This document shows, one piece after another, positions 11,540 to 23,254 of a stretch of 64,000 nucleotides of DNA. The stretch covers positions 3,483,104 through 3,547,103 of the forward strand of contig NC_088873.1 of NCBI RefSeq assembly GCF_032884065.1, written 5' to 3'. Every line of letters starts with the position of its first letter. The first letter of the stretch is position 1. This stretch comes from Artemia franciscana. Its lineage: Eukaryota; Arthropoda; Branchiopoda; Anostraca; Artemiidae. The notes beneath the pieces are model-generated. The model made no database searches. It had not been told where the DNA came from and worked only from the letters and a program-made list of their open reading frames with translations. The translations under genes and the position numbers were made by a program.

Positions 11540-12110
11540 TTGTCACGGATCAAATGGGACTATGATTTTGTTCTCTATCCTCTAAAAGATGCCAGAGTTC
11601 CACTTAAGCCTAGTTTTTTCAGTCTTGTCCTCCTCTTTGTTGCGCTCTGTTCATCTTATTAGTGTTTTCTTCGTCAATCCTGTCACACTAACTGTGTTTT
11701 TTTTGGTCTTGTCCGCTGACATGAGTCTCGATCTTTTCTGACAAAACTGTCTATTCTGTGACATGATAATCAATGTAGTTTGGCCGTCAGTTTCCTTGTC
11801 CTGTTGTCCCTGTGACAAGAATGAAAAAAAACTAAAAGAAGTGGCAAGACCAGATGCAAAAAAATACGGGGCTTTAATGGGGTTATAATTCAGTTGAATC
11901 ATCACTAAGTCAAGTGAGATTACGATTCCAATTTTAATTGAGTAAGTGATGATTCGATTTTGAATTACAACCATACTAAATGAAACTCTGGCCTCTTTTA
12001 GACGATAGATATGACAATTATAATCTCACTTGACTTACTGACAATTCATTTTGAATTACCGCCATATTGAAGAAGACTCTGGCATCTTTTTGAAGATGGA
12101 AAAAATGATG
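11540..12110. repeat. Complex direct/inverted repeat cluster
   Basis: The segment TTTTGAATTACAACCATA..CTCTGGCCTC near 11957-12000 recurs as TTTTGAATTACCGCCATA..CTCTGGCATC near 12049-12091. An inverted relative, CTCTAAAAGATGCCAGAG, lies near 11578. AAGTCAAGTGAGATTA also occurs in both orientations. It looks like overlapping remains of a small repeat; no coding capacity is credible. Confidence 0.5.
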
Positions 12111-12311
12111 TTTTCCTGACTTTATCAGCCTACCTCTTTGTGAAGAAGGCCATGAGACACAGTTAGGATGAGTAGCCTATTTGTATCTCAAGATACAGAA
12201 GACTATATATCTTGGTAGAACACCTGCTGGAGTTTGGTGTGTTATTGGCATTTAATTGATTGCCAGCATTCTGAATTTTTTCGTCTTGTGTGTTTATTTG
12301 TGTAATTTGGA

Positions 12312-12717
12312 ATAATGGACCACAATAAGATAGCTAAAAATAAACATATCATTCAATTCAAAATTCAATGCTGCATCCAAATACAGTCATTTCTTGCAGA
12401 CTCCTTTCAGAAATTTAGAAAATTCATCACTGACGGGATTCTATACTTCCTCTAGATTCTATAAATCAAGGTTTTTGTGGAGACGAAGGGGTTCAGGGCC
12501 AGCCTCTGGGTTCTGGGTGGGGCAACCTAGACCCTGAATTCTAAGCTTGGTGAAAACTAAACCAGAAATAGGTTTTTCAGATTCTGGATTCTTGAAATTC
12601 CAGAATTTTCTAAATTTCTGCAAAAAATGATTTTTTTTTTTTTTATTATTATTCAGATATAGGATCAAATTTTAAGTCAAATGGTATGTTTATTTCTTAG
12701 CTATCTCATTTTGGTCC

Positions 12718-12722
<5 letters not shown>
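12312..12722. mobile_element. MITE-like element with ~50-bp terminal inverted repeats
   Basis: GGACCACAATAAGATAGC at the left, near 12317, is matched by the reverse complement of GCTATCTCATTTTGGTCC at the right, near 12699-12716. The similarity runs inward for about 50 bases on each side. The roughly 400-base size and lack of coding capacity fit a MITE. A target-site duplication was not clear. A run of 28 T follows at 12722-12749. Confidence 0.6.
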
Positions 12723-12749
<27 letters not shown>

Positions 12750-13700
12750 GACTTGAAAATCCATTTTTAACTGAAACATTAAGCTTTGTGGTACTGACAT
12801 TAGTGATCTTTGCCATCCAATAGTCGTCAAAATAGTATAGTCGGCATCAAATATTAAGTCTTGTCGAATATACTTTCAATTATTGACATGTTGGTACATA
12901 CTTGGTTAAAGTCGTTGGCAATGAACGGAAACTTTTTCTTTTGAAATTTGAAATGAAAATTGATTGGGAATACTAAAACTTTATAAAGAAACCTTTTTGT
13001 TTTACACATAGAACAATATTAAGGCATTTTTTGAATCTGAATTATCATACGGAATTCGAAACACATTATAGCTGCTGTCACATTTTGTGATATTATCGAC
13101 CTGGAACGCTTCAATTCTTTCGCCAATAGATGAGACCATGAAATTGTGAAGTCATATCTAGGGATTCAATTTGACGTCCTAATCACCAGAAGGAGGCTGA
13201 GAACGAAAAAAAAAAATCCTAGAAAAAAAATATCAGTTCTACATGTTTGGTATCTAAATACTACGGTGTCGCATTTTAAGACTTTTTGCTTCATTGCAAT
13301 GATGTCTGAGGGGCTAATTTGATTAGAAATGCATATTCTAGTGGTAGATTCAAAAAAATTTAAGGATATTTACTTTTCTAAAATGGGTTTTAAATGGCAA
13401 ATATAAGGAATAATACACTTTTAAGTCATAGATTTCTGAAATTTCCGCGGCTTTGGGGCTGAAAGTGCTATGTCTGCCGAATGATCGGTACTCAATGAGA
13501 AAGGTGGGCGTGCCATTGTGAAGCAACGGCGCATTTTATTGGTACAATATAGATGAATTCGCATCTCATATAGCTTTGCCCCCCTTAAAAATCGGCTAGT
13601 TACGCCACTGGTAATAGACAAAACTCCTGTAATAGACTGTGTTTCCAAGTAGGCTCAGTATAAGGTTTGTTACAGGTTAAAACATATTTTTTGCTGGTAA
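12750..13700. other. PEPCK intron, no feature seen
   Basis: No recognised gene or repeat. The small minus-strand frame at 13421-13648 has no identifiable domain. Confidence 0.4.
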
Positions 13701-13807
<107 letters not shown>

Positions 13808-14279
13808 TAAACCAAGTGACTGTATGCCTATGTCCCAATAATTCCTTTTGAATAAGAAAAAGATAAAATGCTTAAAAGCCCCTCAAGTTTTGCCATACAA
13901 CTTTTTAACCAAATAAATAGACTGAAGTTAGTAGTAATCAAAATATAGAAGAGTCAAAAATGGCATAGTACATGACAAATTGTGCTGGAACTCAGCATAT
14001 TCTGTAAATGTTGAAAATTGGGTTGATTTGATAGTTGTTTTGTTTCTGAAGGATGTCTGACAGTTTTCTCATGTAGAAAGGTGCTTGGTTGAGAGTTCTT
14101 TTTTTTTGGTTTTTGTGTTGTTTTTTTTTTGTTTTTTTTTTTTTTGCTTACTTAGCTTGATTTTTGTTTATCTCTGCTGAGTAAGCACTCAGCTGAGCAC
14201 TGCTGAGTAATGGGAAGTGCAAGATTAAAAATGGGGGGTTGAAGGAGAAAGATGATATGGTTCTAATGATTGGTGTACA

Positions 14280-15830
14280 TCTGATCCGCAGAAAAAAGGA
14301 GGCTATATCTTCTATAAAGTTTGTCAGAAATCCCTCTATTGTGTTAAAGGTGTTATTACTCTCAAACAGCATGCAAAAGGTGATGATCTTAGGTCAAATA
14401 CAATTATAAAACTAGACCCTGGTCAGTTGCGACTGACAGCTGTCCCAGCTGGAGCTTCCCGGAATCCCCATCCGAATGTTATAAGTACGATGTTTGTGAA
14501 GGAAATATAGAAGTCTATAATGCTGAAATACTTTGGTGCATGGCGTTTCTTGTATCAGATTCTCCTGGCCACAGTTGCGATGGCACCGGTGATTTGTTTG
14601 AAGGGATGTTTCCTTGCGATGTTTCAGAAAAGTTCACATCGAGGTCTTCCTAGTTCAAATATCTAGTTAATAAGGGGCTTTCCCACTGTTTTGTCAGTCG
14701 TAAAGAGCTTCAAATACATATATGGTAATTCTCTTGTCAGCAAGCCGAGGTCGTTAGCAGACACTTTGAAATCTATTTTATTGGGGAAGCAGCAAGTGAA
14801 AGGTTGAAATAGGGTGTACTTAATGTGATAAATAATGCAAGTTGATTGATGAAATGAAAAACCAAGACACAGGAAAGCGTTTTGGACATTGGCAGCTGCA
14901 ATCTGTATTTGGTGAATAACGGATGGCCCTTAAGATGTGAAGACTTTCTTATTTGTTCAAAAACATGTCTGTTGATTTAAAGACATTCTTGTCTGTTCAA
15001 AAACATGAGTCAGTACCGCGGCACAAGTTCGTGAAGCACGTTTCAATCCGATGGTTAACCCTCGTAGAAGCGGTAGAAAGAGTGATTGAACAGTGGAAAG
15101 CCGTGTGGACCTATTTTCTTGATTTTGTCCCAAAGAAAAGATCATTCATAGCAAGTAGCTCTTAGTATAAAAAGATAGTCTCGTCGGTCAAGTCGGAGCT
15201 GGTCGTCGCTAAATTGCATTTTGTCTACCTTAGTGCTGTCCCATATCAAGATGTGTGTACTTATTTTTAGAAGGACGAGCCTCTATTTCATATTTTAGCT
15301 TTGAAGCTGCGGGACCTTATTGCCTGTGTTATCTCCTGCGTGTTGAAACCAAGCGTTTTCAGGGAGGAGGTACTGACCCAGCTGTGCTAGATCATCATGA
15401 TAAAGACGTATTCTTGGCTCTTAAAAGTTTCAATTGCGGCGAAAAGACGCGATCGGCTCTGGAAGTTGTGAACCAAAAGGCCAAGGCTGCGTTTCTGCTG
15501 GATATCCGCCAATATTTTATCTCTGCCACCAAAGATCTGACGGCAAAAATTCCCTCTACATGGAAGGAAGACGTGCTGTTCCGCTTCCTACTTCCGTCTT
15601 TGAGGAAAGATCCCCTGACAGTTGAAGGGGCACTAGCTGGTTGCACGCCAGTTGCGTGCAGGACAGTACAGGAAACGGTTTCTGACAATCTTTTGGAAGA
15701 AGCGACATAAAGGCTAGATAACGCTGTGGAGTCAAAAGATTTGGTTGGGGTACAGGTAGCAAAGGCTATGTTAGATGCTCTAAAAGTTCAATGTGAAAAA
15801 GACTTTAATGCAGCCGTTCGGCTGCATTAA
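14280..15830 (+). pseudogene. Decayed hAT-type transposase gene
   Basis: Pieces of one protein appear in order but in shifting frames. First is a finger-like VCQKSLYCVKGVITLKQHAK near 14320-14380. Next come NAEILWC..DLFEGMFPCDVSEKFT near 14520-14640, a RKELQIH piece, and DIGSCNLYLVNN fused by deletion to GWPLRCEDF near 14890-14950. After that are HKFVKHVSIRWLTLVEAVER near 15020-15080, KDEPL near 15270, and the C-terminal frame 15255-15710 with KTRSALEVVNQKAKAAFLLD. The order and motifs fit the BED-finger/hAT-like transposases common in crustacean and other animal genomes. Several stops and frameshifts and at least one internal deletion mean it is dead. It ends about 125 bases before the next PEPCK exon; terminal inverted repeats were not identified. 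Confidence 0.8.
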
Positions 15831-15955
15831 ATTCAATTTCTAATTAAAGTAATTAAAGTAATGCTGTCAAATTCCGACAGTCGCCTTTGAAAATAATATT
15901 TATTGATAGCCAAATATTAACATACAAGGGGGTCTTTAATATTTATTCTCTTTAG

Positions 15956-16204
15956 GAAAAATGGACGAAAAGCAGTGGACGTTCAGCAGCTCATCCAAAT
16001 TCTCGTTTCTGCTGTCCTGCATCGCAGTGTCCCACTATTGATCCAGACTGGGAATCAGCCGATGGCGTGCCAATATCTGCAATATTATTCGGTGGTCGAA
16101 GACCTTATGGTGTGCCGTTAGTCTATGAATCCTTTTCTTGGCGTCATGGTGTTTTTATTGGAGCTTCAGTTTCTTCAGAAGCAACGGCAGCTGCTGAGTT
16201 CAAG
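15956..16204 (+). CDS. Pepck: Phosphoenolpyruvate carboxykinase (GTP), exon 2 of 5 visible
   Basis: 83 codons, phase 0 at both ends, with acceptor TTTAG and donor GTATAG. It encodes [14 protein letters not shown], whose Asn and Arg correspond to the substrate-contacting N403/R405 of the rat enzyme, then [22 protein letters not shown] and EATAAAEFK, the mobile omega-loop lid that closes over the active site. One oddity: the residues before the lid read V-S-S-E (codons GTT TCT TCA GAA), whereas most PEPCKs have M-R-S-E, so the usual arginine is a serine here. The exon lies just after a decayed hAT element and before a 116-bp tandem repeat. Identification as PEPCK is secure; activity of this copy is not proven. 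Confidence 0.96.
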
Positions 16205-16520
16205 GTATAGTTCAATTATTTTATTATTCCCTATGCGTATATATTTATTTGACTAGGCCTATTGATAGTCGCAAATTATAAATAAGAAAAACCAGAGGAT
16301 CTTGGACAAAAACCCTGGGGTACCTGCCTTTACGATGTTTTCCAATTCTTTTTCTTCCTTTTTTCTGCTTTTTTGTCTTTGCGTTTTCTATTCTCACGTA
16401 TTTTCTATTCTTATTCTTTTTGTACCTCTGTTACAAGTATCTTCGTAAAATGACACTTTTTTGAGGCAAAATGAACTTTTATGAAGATCGTGAGCGGGAA
16501 TCACCTACTAATGTCGCAGT

Positions 16521-16990
16521 ATCAGGAATAATGCTCGGTGAATGATGATTCTATCGATCTCCTTTTAAAATACTTGATGTATCACGTGGAATTTGGCATT
16601 CGAATAAACGGAGACCACGGAACATTCTCAAATCTTGATAATATCAGGAATAAAGCCACGTCCTAATAATCTCAATATCAGGATTAATGTTCGGTGATAT
16701 GTGGGATGTGGCATTCGAATCAAAGGAGATCACAGTACATTCTTAGTTCTTTGTTTTTATCAGGAATAAAGCCACATCCTGATATTTTCAATATCAGGAA
16801 TAATGCTAGGTGATACGTGGAAGTTGGCATTTGAATCAAAGGAGATCACAGAACATTCTTTAGTCTTGGTTTTTTATAGGAATAAAGCCACATCCTGATA
16901 TTTTCAATGTCAGGAATAATGCTCGTTGATACGTGAGATATGGCATTCGAATGAAAGGGGATCACGGAATATTCAGAATAAGTCTTCGTC
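16521..16990 (+). repeat. 116-bp tandem repeat, about four units
   Basis: Units start with ATCAGGAATAATGCTCGGTG-type sequence at 16521, 16677, 16793 and 16909. The last two steps are exactly 116 bases, and the first unit carries an insertion. Each unit contains GGCATTCGAAT, GGAGATCAC and GGAATAAAGCCACATCC. It is intronic and non-coding. Confidence 0.85.
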
Positions 16991-17420
16991 TTTATTTGCA
17001 GATGTGGCTTTAGTATGGCTTAGATCTGTATCTGCATCAAGTATCTGGAATTGGTGATCGTTGAGGCTATACTCTTGATTCTGATTCTAATAAAACCCTG
17101 ATTCTTCGGTGATCCCTTAATTCAGAGTTGATGCATATGTATGAGTCTTCCAAATTTAGGTAGTGGAATAGTTGTGGTAATCCTCGTTGTTACCCATTGA
17201 ACATGAGGCTCTATGACGCTGTATACCCAGCGTCAGTTTTCCAAGATTCTTAATAAGTGCAAAACAGCGGTAATCGATGGTTACAGTGAAATACTAGCAG
17301 AAAACGGTAACAAAATACTGAAGCTCTATGGGAAGAAGAAAGATGTGTTTAAGGAGGTCGGTCAGGCTGGTAAACGACACCGTCAGTCGATTTCCATGTG
17401 ACTTTTATTGTGTTTTTATG

Positions 17421-19228
17421 GCACTTGGTATCTACAAAGTGACATATAGCGATCGCAAATTCTGTCGGTCTGTCTGTCCTGGTTTTTCTACTGTAGGCAC
17501 TTCCAGTAAGTTAGGACGATGAAATTTGGCAGGCTTATCAGGAACCAGACCAGATTAAATCAGAAATTGTTATTTCCCCGATTCGACCATCTGGGGGGAC
17601 CGTTAAATCGGAAAATTTGAAAAATGAGGTATTTTTAACTTACAAACGGGTGATCAGATCTTAATGAAATCTGATGTTTGGAAGGATATCGTGTCTCAGA
17701 GCTCTTATTTTAAATCCTGACCAGATCTGGTGACATTGGGGGGAGTTGAGGGGACCTAAAATCTTGGAAAACGCTTAGAGTGGAGGGATCGGGTTGAATC
17801 TTGGTGGGAAAAATAACCACAAGTTGTAAATACGTGATTGACATAGCCGGAACGGATCCGCTTTCTTTGGGGTAGTTTGGGGTAAGGGTTAATTCTGAAA
17901 AATTAGAAAAAATGAAGTATTTTTAACTTACGAAGGAGTGATCGGATCTTAATGAAATTTAATTTTTACGAGGACCTCGTAACTCAGATCTCTTATTTTA
18001 AATCCCGACCGGATGCAGTGTCATCGGGGAGGGGGGGGCAGAAATCTTGGAAAACGCTTAAAGCGGAGAGATCAGGATGAAACTTGGTGGGAAGAATAAG
18101 CACAAGTTCAAGATACGTCACTGACAAAACCGGACCGGATCCGTTCTCTTTGATGGAGTTGGGGGGGGGGGGGTAATCCGGAAAAATTCGAAAAAATGAG
18201 GTATATGTAACTTACGAACCGGTGATCAGATCTTAGTTAAATTTGATATTTAGAAGGATCTTGTGCTTTAGAACTCTCATTTTAAATCCTGACCAGATCT
18301 GGTGATATTGGGGGGAGTTGAAGGGTCTTCGAAAACAAGAAAATCGTGGTATCTTACGAATGGGCGATCGGATCTTAATGAAACTTGATATATAGAAGAA
18401 TCTTATGTCTCGGATGCTCCGTTTTCAATTCGAATTGAATCTGGGGACAAAGAGGGCTGGAGGGGGAAAACAGAAATCTTGGAAACCGGAAATCTTGGAA
18501 AACGCTTAGAGTAGAGAGATCGGGATGAAACTTGATGGGAAGAATAAGCACAAGTTATAGATAATTGAGTGACATCATTGGAACGGATCTGTTCTCTTTG
18601 GGGGAGCTGGGGGTTGTTAATTTGGAAAAATTGGAAAAACTGGGGTATTTTAACCTAAGAACGGATGACCGGATCTTAATGAATTTTGATATTTAGAAGT
18701 AACTCGTGTCCCAGGGCTCTTATTTCAAATCTCGACCAGATCTGTTGACATTGGGGGGGGGGGGGGGTTTGAGGGGGAAACAGGAAATCTTGGAAAACGC
18801 TTATAAATGTTAGATATACGTGATTGACGTAACCGGACTGGATCCGCTCTTTTTAGGGAAGTTAGGGGGTGGGGTTCAATTCTTTGGCGAGTTTGGTGCT
18901 TCTGGACGTGCTAGGACGATGAAAATTGTTAGGCGTGTCAGGGACCTGTACAAACTGACTTAATAAAGTCGTTTTCCCCGATTCGACCATCTGGGGGGCT
19001 GAAGGGAGAGGAAGAATTATAGAAATTGTGGTATTTTTAACTTACGAGTGGGTGATCGGATCTTGATGAATTTTGATATTTAGAAGGACCTCGTGACTCA
19101 GAGCTCTTATTTTTAATCCCGACCGGCATTAAGCCTCTGATTTTCCTTTTAAAGCAATCTATTGACCCTTAGAATTTTGCTAGAGATTATAGAGATATAG
19201 ATTATACCATATGAGCTCTTAGCTCTTG
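17421..19228 (+). mobile_element. Type III G-run modular element, copy 1
   Basis: It starts with GCACTTGGTATCTACAAAGTG (here an imperfect hairpin), TAGCGATCGCAAATTCTGTC, TTTAGGC-like and GGACGATGAAATTTGGCAGG words, and ends in CCATATGAGCTCTTAGCTC. Between them are five or six diverged modules, mostly 280-300 bases. Each has ACTTACGAACGGGTGATCGG, TTAATGAAATTTGATATTTA, TCAGAGCTCTTATTTTAAAT, a run of 5-13 G and GGATGAAACTTGG. The two other copies (30.7 and 44.1 kb) share the same start, end and module order. No conserved protein frame is seen. Confidence 0.8.
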
Positions 19229-19440
19229 TTTTTTTGTTGTTGTTTTTTACCCACAGATATGTTCGTATCGAACCTAGAATCTGGTAAGTCCTGGATAGGC
19301 TACTTTGAACAAAAATTAAATGATTTAATAACCTTTGAAGTGACCAAAGAGATTGGAGATCAACTAGCCCCCTTCCGACGCCCTTTTTTCCCTAAAGACA
19401 TCCGATTGAAATTTATAGATAGCTGTTAGGTTCAGTATAA
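19229..19440 (+). repeat. Fragment of type I/II module
   Basis: ACCCACAGATATGTTCGTATCGA and AGTGACCAAAGAGATTGGAG, then CTAGCCCCCTTCCGACGCCC, align with the central module of type I elements but are diverged and truncated. The open frame at 19226-19429 is a by-product of this repeat. Confidence 0.55.
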
Positions 19441-21365
19441 TTGAAAGGTTATTTCCAATAGTATTTTAGGGACCCCACATCGCCTAGGGAAAAGGCTGTT
19501 AATTTTCCAGTTTATCCATTGTTTACATTTTACGGACATTTTTCGAGTGGGAGTATCTGCAGGGGGTAGGGATTTCAACATTGATAATTTTCACTGGGAT
19601 GTAATTTTCCCATATGTCATTTGGAGAATTTTTTAATGGTCATGTCTAAGAAATATGCCTGTGGGTATGACATGACCCCCAACAACCTCTAGGAAATGGC
19701 TGTAAATTTTGCAATTTGTCCATTACTCGCTAATATTATTTGTTATCGGGGGTACCCTGTTATTGGAAAATACGGATACTTTTGCTAAGGGGTTTTTTAC
19801 GGGGGAGGGATTTCCATGGATAGAATTTTCAGTGAAGAAGAATTTTCTAATTTTGTAGTGATGGTATTTTCCGTGTTATTGGGGGTGGGGGGATTTTCCG
19901 GGCGGGATGAGAACGTCTAGCACAAATAATTGATAATTTATATGTGTCTTAAACGAAAAGCCTATTGAGACGTCTCAAAACGGGCCTTTTATACTAGGCT
20001 TGCCAATTTAGCTGTTCTTTTCTCCATCTTTTCTTTATTCGTTTTTTTTCATCTAATTTGCCTATTTTGGTCAGTCTTTGAAGATATCGAGTGAAGTAAA
20101 ATTGACGTGTACTGGGTAAGCTGTATTCTGCTTCTTATGATCATTTTTGTTAACATTCCATCCTCGACCTTTCTGGTCTTTACCACCCTTTTAAAGAAAA
20201 AAGGTGTTAAACAAATCTGGTCTTTTTATTTTAGATGTAAATTTTTACTTCAGACCCCCCCCCCCTCCCTTGGTACAGTAATAGTAAAATAACTCTGATG
20301 TAACAGAAAAGTTTAGACTTCTGATGTAACAGAAAAGTTGGCCGTGCTGCATGGGGGTATATCAGATTAGGCTTTTTTCTGATTTTCGCCTCATCCTCCC
20401 TTAGTCCGTCTGTTTAGTTTCTTTTATTAATGTAAAATTGTAGTGTATTCTCACTTTTTTTCATTTTTTACTCTGCAAGTCTCGTGTTGTATGCGACATG
20501 ATTAAAAAAAAGAATTATTCTATGCCCCTCCGCTGACACAAAATCCCTCATATATTCCTTAATATATTTAACTAGCCAAATAGCCTTTCTGTTGACAAGC
20601 TTAAATAAAAAAAGAAACTGTAGCACTTGTTCTTTGTAAGGCCCAGGGAACTTATATTTTGCCCCCTTCCTAAAACACAAAATTTGTAAATCCTTTTTCA
20701 TCTCTCTAGAAAAAAAAAACAATTTTTGGAAGTTAGTTTTAGCTCGAACCACCACCCAACCTACAATGGAACGATGTAAACTCTTGTGATGATCAGAAAC
20801 TGAACTTCGATATTAATAGTCCTGAGATATTACTGTCAGCTGTCCATTATATGACTAACAGTGACAACAGTGCTTGGCACTGTTGTCAGGTGTCATGGAC
20901 ACTTGCCAATTATATAAAGGTGGAAGTTTATTTCTTCCCTATACAGAACGAAATTAGGACGGCCAAGATAGGACAGGTGTTCCTGCCCGTCTTGCCCATA
21001 ATTAAGACATTTGGAAAAATCAGATTAGTAGAAAAATGAAAAATTGTAGAATTGTTCCAGTCCTAATTGAGTAGTAATTCGATATCATCGTTTTTGCTAA
21101 CTATTTCTGTGCTATATACTCGCCTATGGCACCTTCTCTGTATATGTTGCAAATACCCCGGGCTGCTTCAGCAGCTTTTTCGGTCTCGGTGAAAATCAAA
21201 ATACAGTAGATGTCGACGATTTTGATTTTTACTTCCTGGATATTCCATTTTAAGACTAAAAAATAATTAGAAACTAAAAAAGATATTAGCACAATTTTAT
21301 TGAGCAGAAAGCGCTCTATCGAATGAAAATTATTAATTTTGTCAAACAGCAAAGAAGCTATTGTA

Positions 21366-21369
<4 letters not shown>
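19441..21369. other. PEPCK intron, weak repeats only
   Basis: A loose duplication, with a period near 200, is visible between about 19470 and 19890 (GGAAAAGGCTGT / GGAAATGGCTGT followed by TTTATCCATT / TTTGTCCATT). Otherwise no feature was recognised. The 95-codon minus-strand frame at 20468-20755 has no known motif and no splice or start support. Confidence 0.4.

Positions 21370-21454
<85 letters not shown>
21370..21454. repeat. (AT)n microsatellite
   Basis: About 85 bases of uninterrupted AT dinucleotide in the PEPCK intron. Confidence 0.98.
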
Positions 21455-21459
<5 letters not shown>

Positions 21460-22149
21460 ACCCTACTAACTTATTCCCCAGTCCTATTTGTATATTTATG
21501 TATATTTGTTATATTTGTAAATTTTAGTCGTTTTTATATAGTCGAATAAACAAAAAAAAGATAGGCTTGTTATATATTAGGTAAATTAGAGGGGGTGGGT
21601 TGGTTTCAAGTCCTCTCTTTTGTTGTTTCTAAGTGACATTCATGGGTTGTTTCATTTGAATAAGTTTCTTGCATGGTAAGTTTGCCATTTCAGAATATCA
21701 GGAATATCAGAGGAAGATATTCCTGATCATCTTATCTGTTTTCTTTTCCTTTTTTTCCTTTCATTGTATTTTGATCGTATATTTGACTGTTATTGTTTTT
21801 TCGCTTTAATAAAAGGAATCAGGATAACAAGGAAGGACAGGGAAAAAAAGTAAAGAATACGGCATTTGATTTTACAATCCCTACCGGCGGCACTGATCTC
21901 CGTTTCATGGTTCTTCATCCTGGAAGCGCAAAGGGGGACTGGGGACCAACCATCCTGTAGACCATCCCCGGTTTTCACCAGTCACCTGAACCAGTCCGAA
22001 GCAGCTGCTATCATCGACCAGAAACTGGTTTAATTAAAAATAGACTCCTCCTTCTTATTTCATAAATATCTCATGCGCTGTGTACTAAATGCGTAGAATG
22101 AGTTATACGTTTACTGAGTTATGCGTAGAATGAGTTATACGTTCATTTA

Positions 22150-22260
22150 GAGCTGGGTCGTCTTTGGCTGAGCTGACAGAGTCATGCCGCTGACTCCTGT
22201 TCAAACCAAATCACCAGCCACACCAGGACTCGAAGGACAGGAATTGTTGATAGGAAGGAC
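22150..22260 (+). repeat. Possible tRNA-derived SINE head
   Basis: An A-box-like TGGCTGAGCTG at 22165-22175 and a B-box-like GTTCAAACC at 22199-22207 lie 24 bases apart in a GC-richer patch. The arms needed for a functional tRNA do not pair, so a SINE relic is the more likely reading. It lies about 100 bases upstream of a PEPCK exon. Confidence 0.3.
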
Positions 22261-22364
22261 AGTGTTAACAGGATTTTTTAAAATGATGAGAATAATTTAA
22301 AATATTTGTAAATTAAAGTTGTTATTATAAAGTCGAATAAACATGCAATTTTTTTTGGTTCTAG

Positions 22365-22576
22365 GGTCGCGTCATAATGCATGATCCCTTTGCAATGAGA
22401 CCATTCTTTGGATACAATGCCGGACATTACTTAGAACACTGGCTCAGTATGGAAAAGCCTGGACGTAAGCTTCCAAAAATATTCCATGTCAATTGGTTCA
22501 GGAAGAATGCCAAAGGAGGTTATTTATGGCCAGGTTTTGGAGACAACATTCGAGTTCTTGATTGGATCTTAAAAAG
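22365..22576 (+). CDS. Pepck: Phosphoenolpyruvate carboxykinase (GTP), exon 3 of 5 visible
   Basis: This exon encodes [20 protein letters not shown], then [35 protein letters not shown] and [10 protein letters not shown]. The acceptor is CTAG at 22361-22364. The donor GTTTTT begins at 22577 and splits the last arginine codon 2+1. Guanine-nucleotide contacts known as F517, F530 and N533 in the mammalian enzyme are present (NWF, PGF, DN); the position of F525 is tyrosine. The usual GYNFG reads GYNAG. The donor is followed by a T run rather than the AAGT consensus, so it is a weak splice site, but homology and phase leave little doubt about the border. Confidence 0.96.
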
Positions 22577-23254
22577 GTTTTTTTTCTACCACAAACTTAT
22601 TCTGAAATCTGGTTTTAGTAAACAAAGTATTTATTCCTTTTTTGACAGTTTTTTTTTTCACTTGTTACTTTTTCACTCTTTTTTATTATGTTAGAGATAC
22701 TGCATAGGATGGGAGATGACCCGGCTAATTTCCTAAGAATTTCTACGCCCTGCCAATAGAGAATTAATACTCTGAACGTTTAGTTAATATTCCATGAGTT
22801 GAATCGTTTTTTAGGACTGTCGGAAGAAACCTGAAGTTGGAATTTCTTTTATATATATGATGTCAAAGTTCCTAGAATAAAAGATGGGGTTATTTTCATG
22901 GTAAATATATTTTCGTATAAAACAAAACGAAAATTAATTCAAAAATCATAATAAAAGTCTCAATGTCTACTTTAGTGTCCGAAAAGACCTAGAACATTCA
23001 GGTAAAGCTTTCCTAATCGCTACCTTTCGGCGAAATGGACAAATTCACCTTAACTACGGAGGAGGGGGTAAAAAGCTAAAACTTCACTATGTGATAACGC
23101 ATAGAAAAAGATGTCTTCAATTGGGTTATTGTGCTCGTAAATAAAGGAAATAAAGGTAAAAATAGGCCATAATGCCAAGGCAAGGCTTTAGGGTTGCCTA
23201 TAGTAAAGAGTCATAAGGCTTCAATTTTTTGTTATTTGTTAATTTTTTTTTCCC

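Noticed and set aside
20468..20755. 95-codon minus-strand frame as a gene
   Set aside because: Lys/Phe-rich translation typical of AT-rich non-coding DNA; no recognisable motif.
22150..22260. Functional tRNA gene
   Set aside because: A- and B-box-like words are present but acceptor and T stems do not pair.
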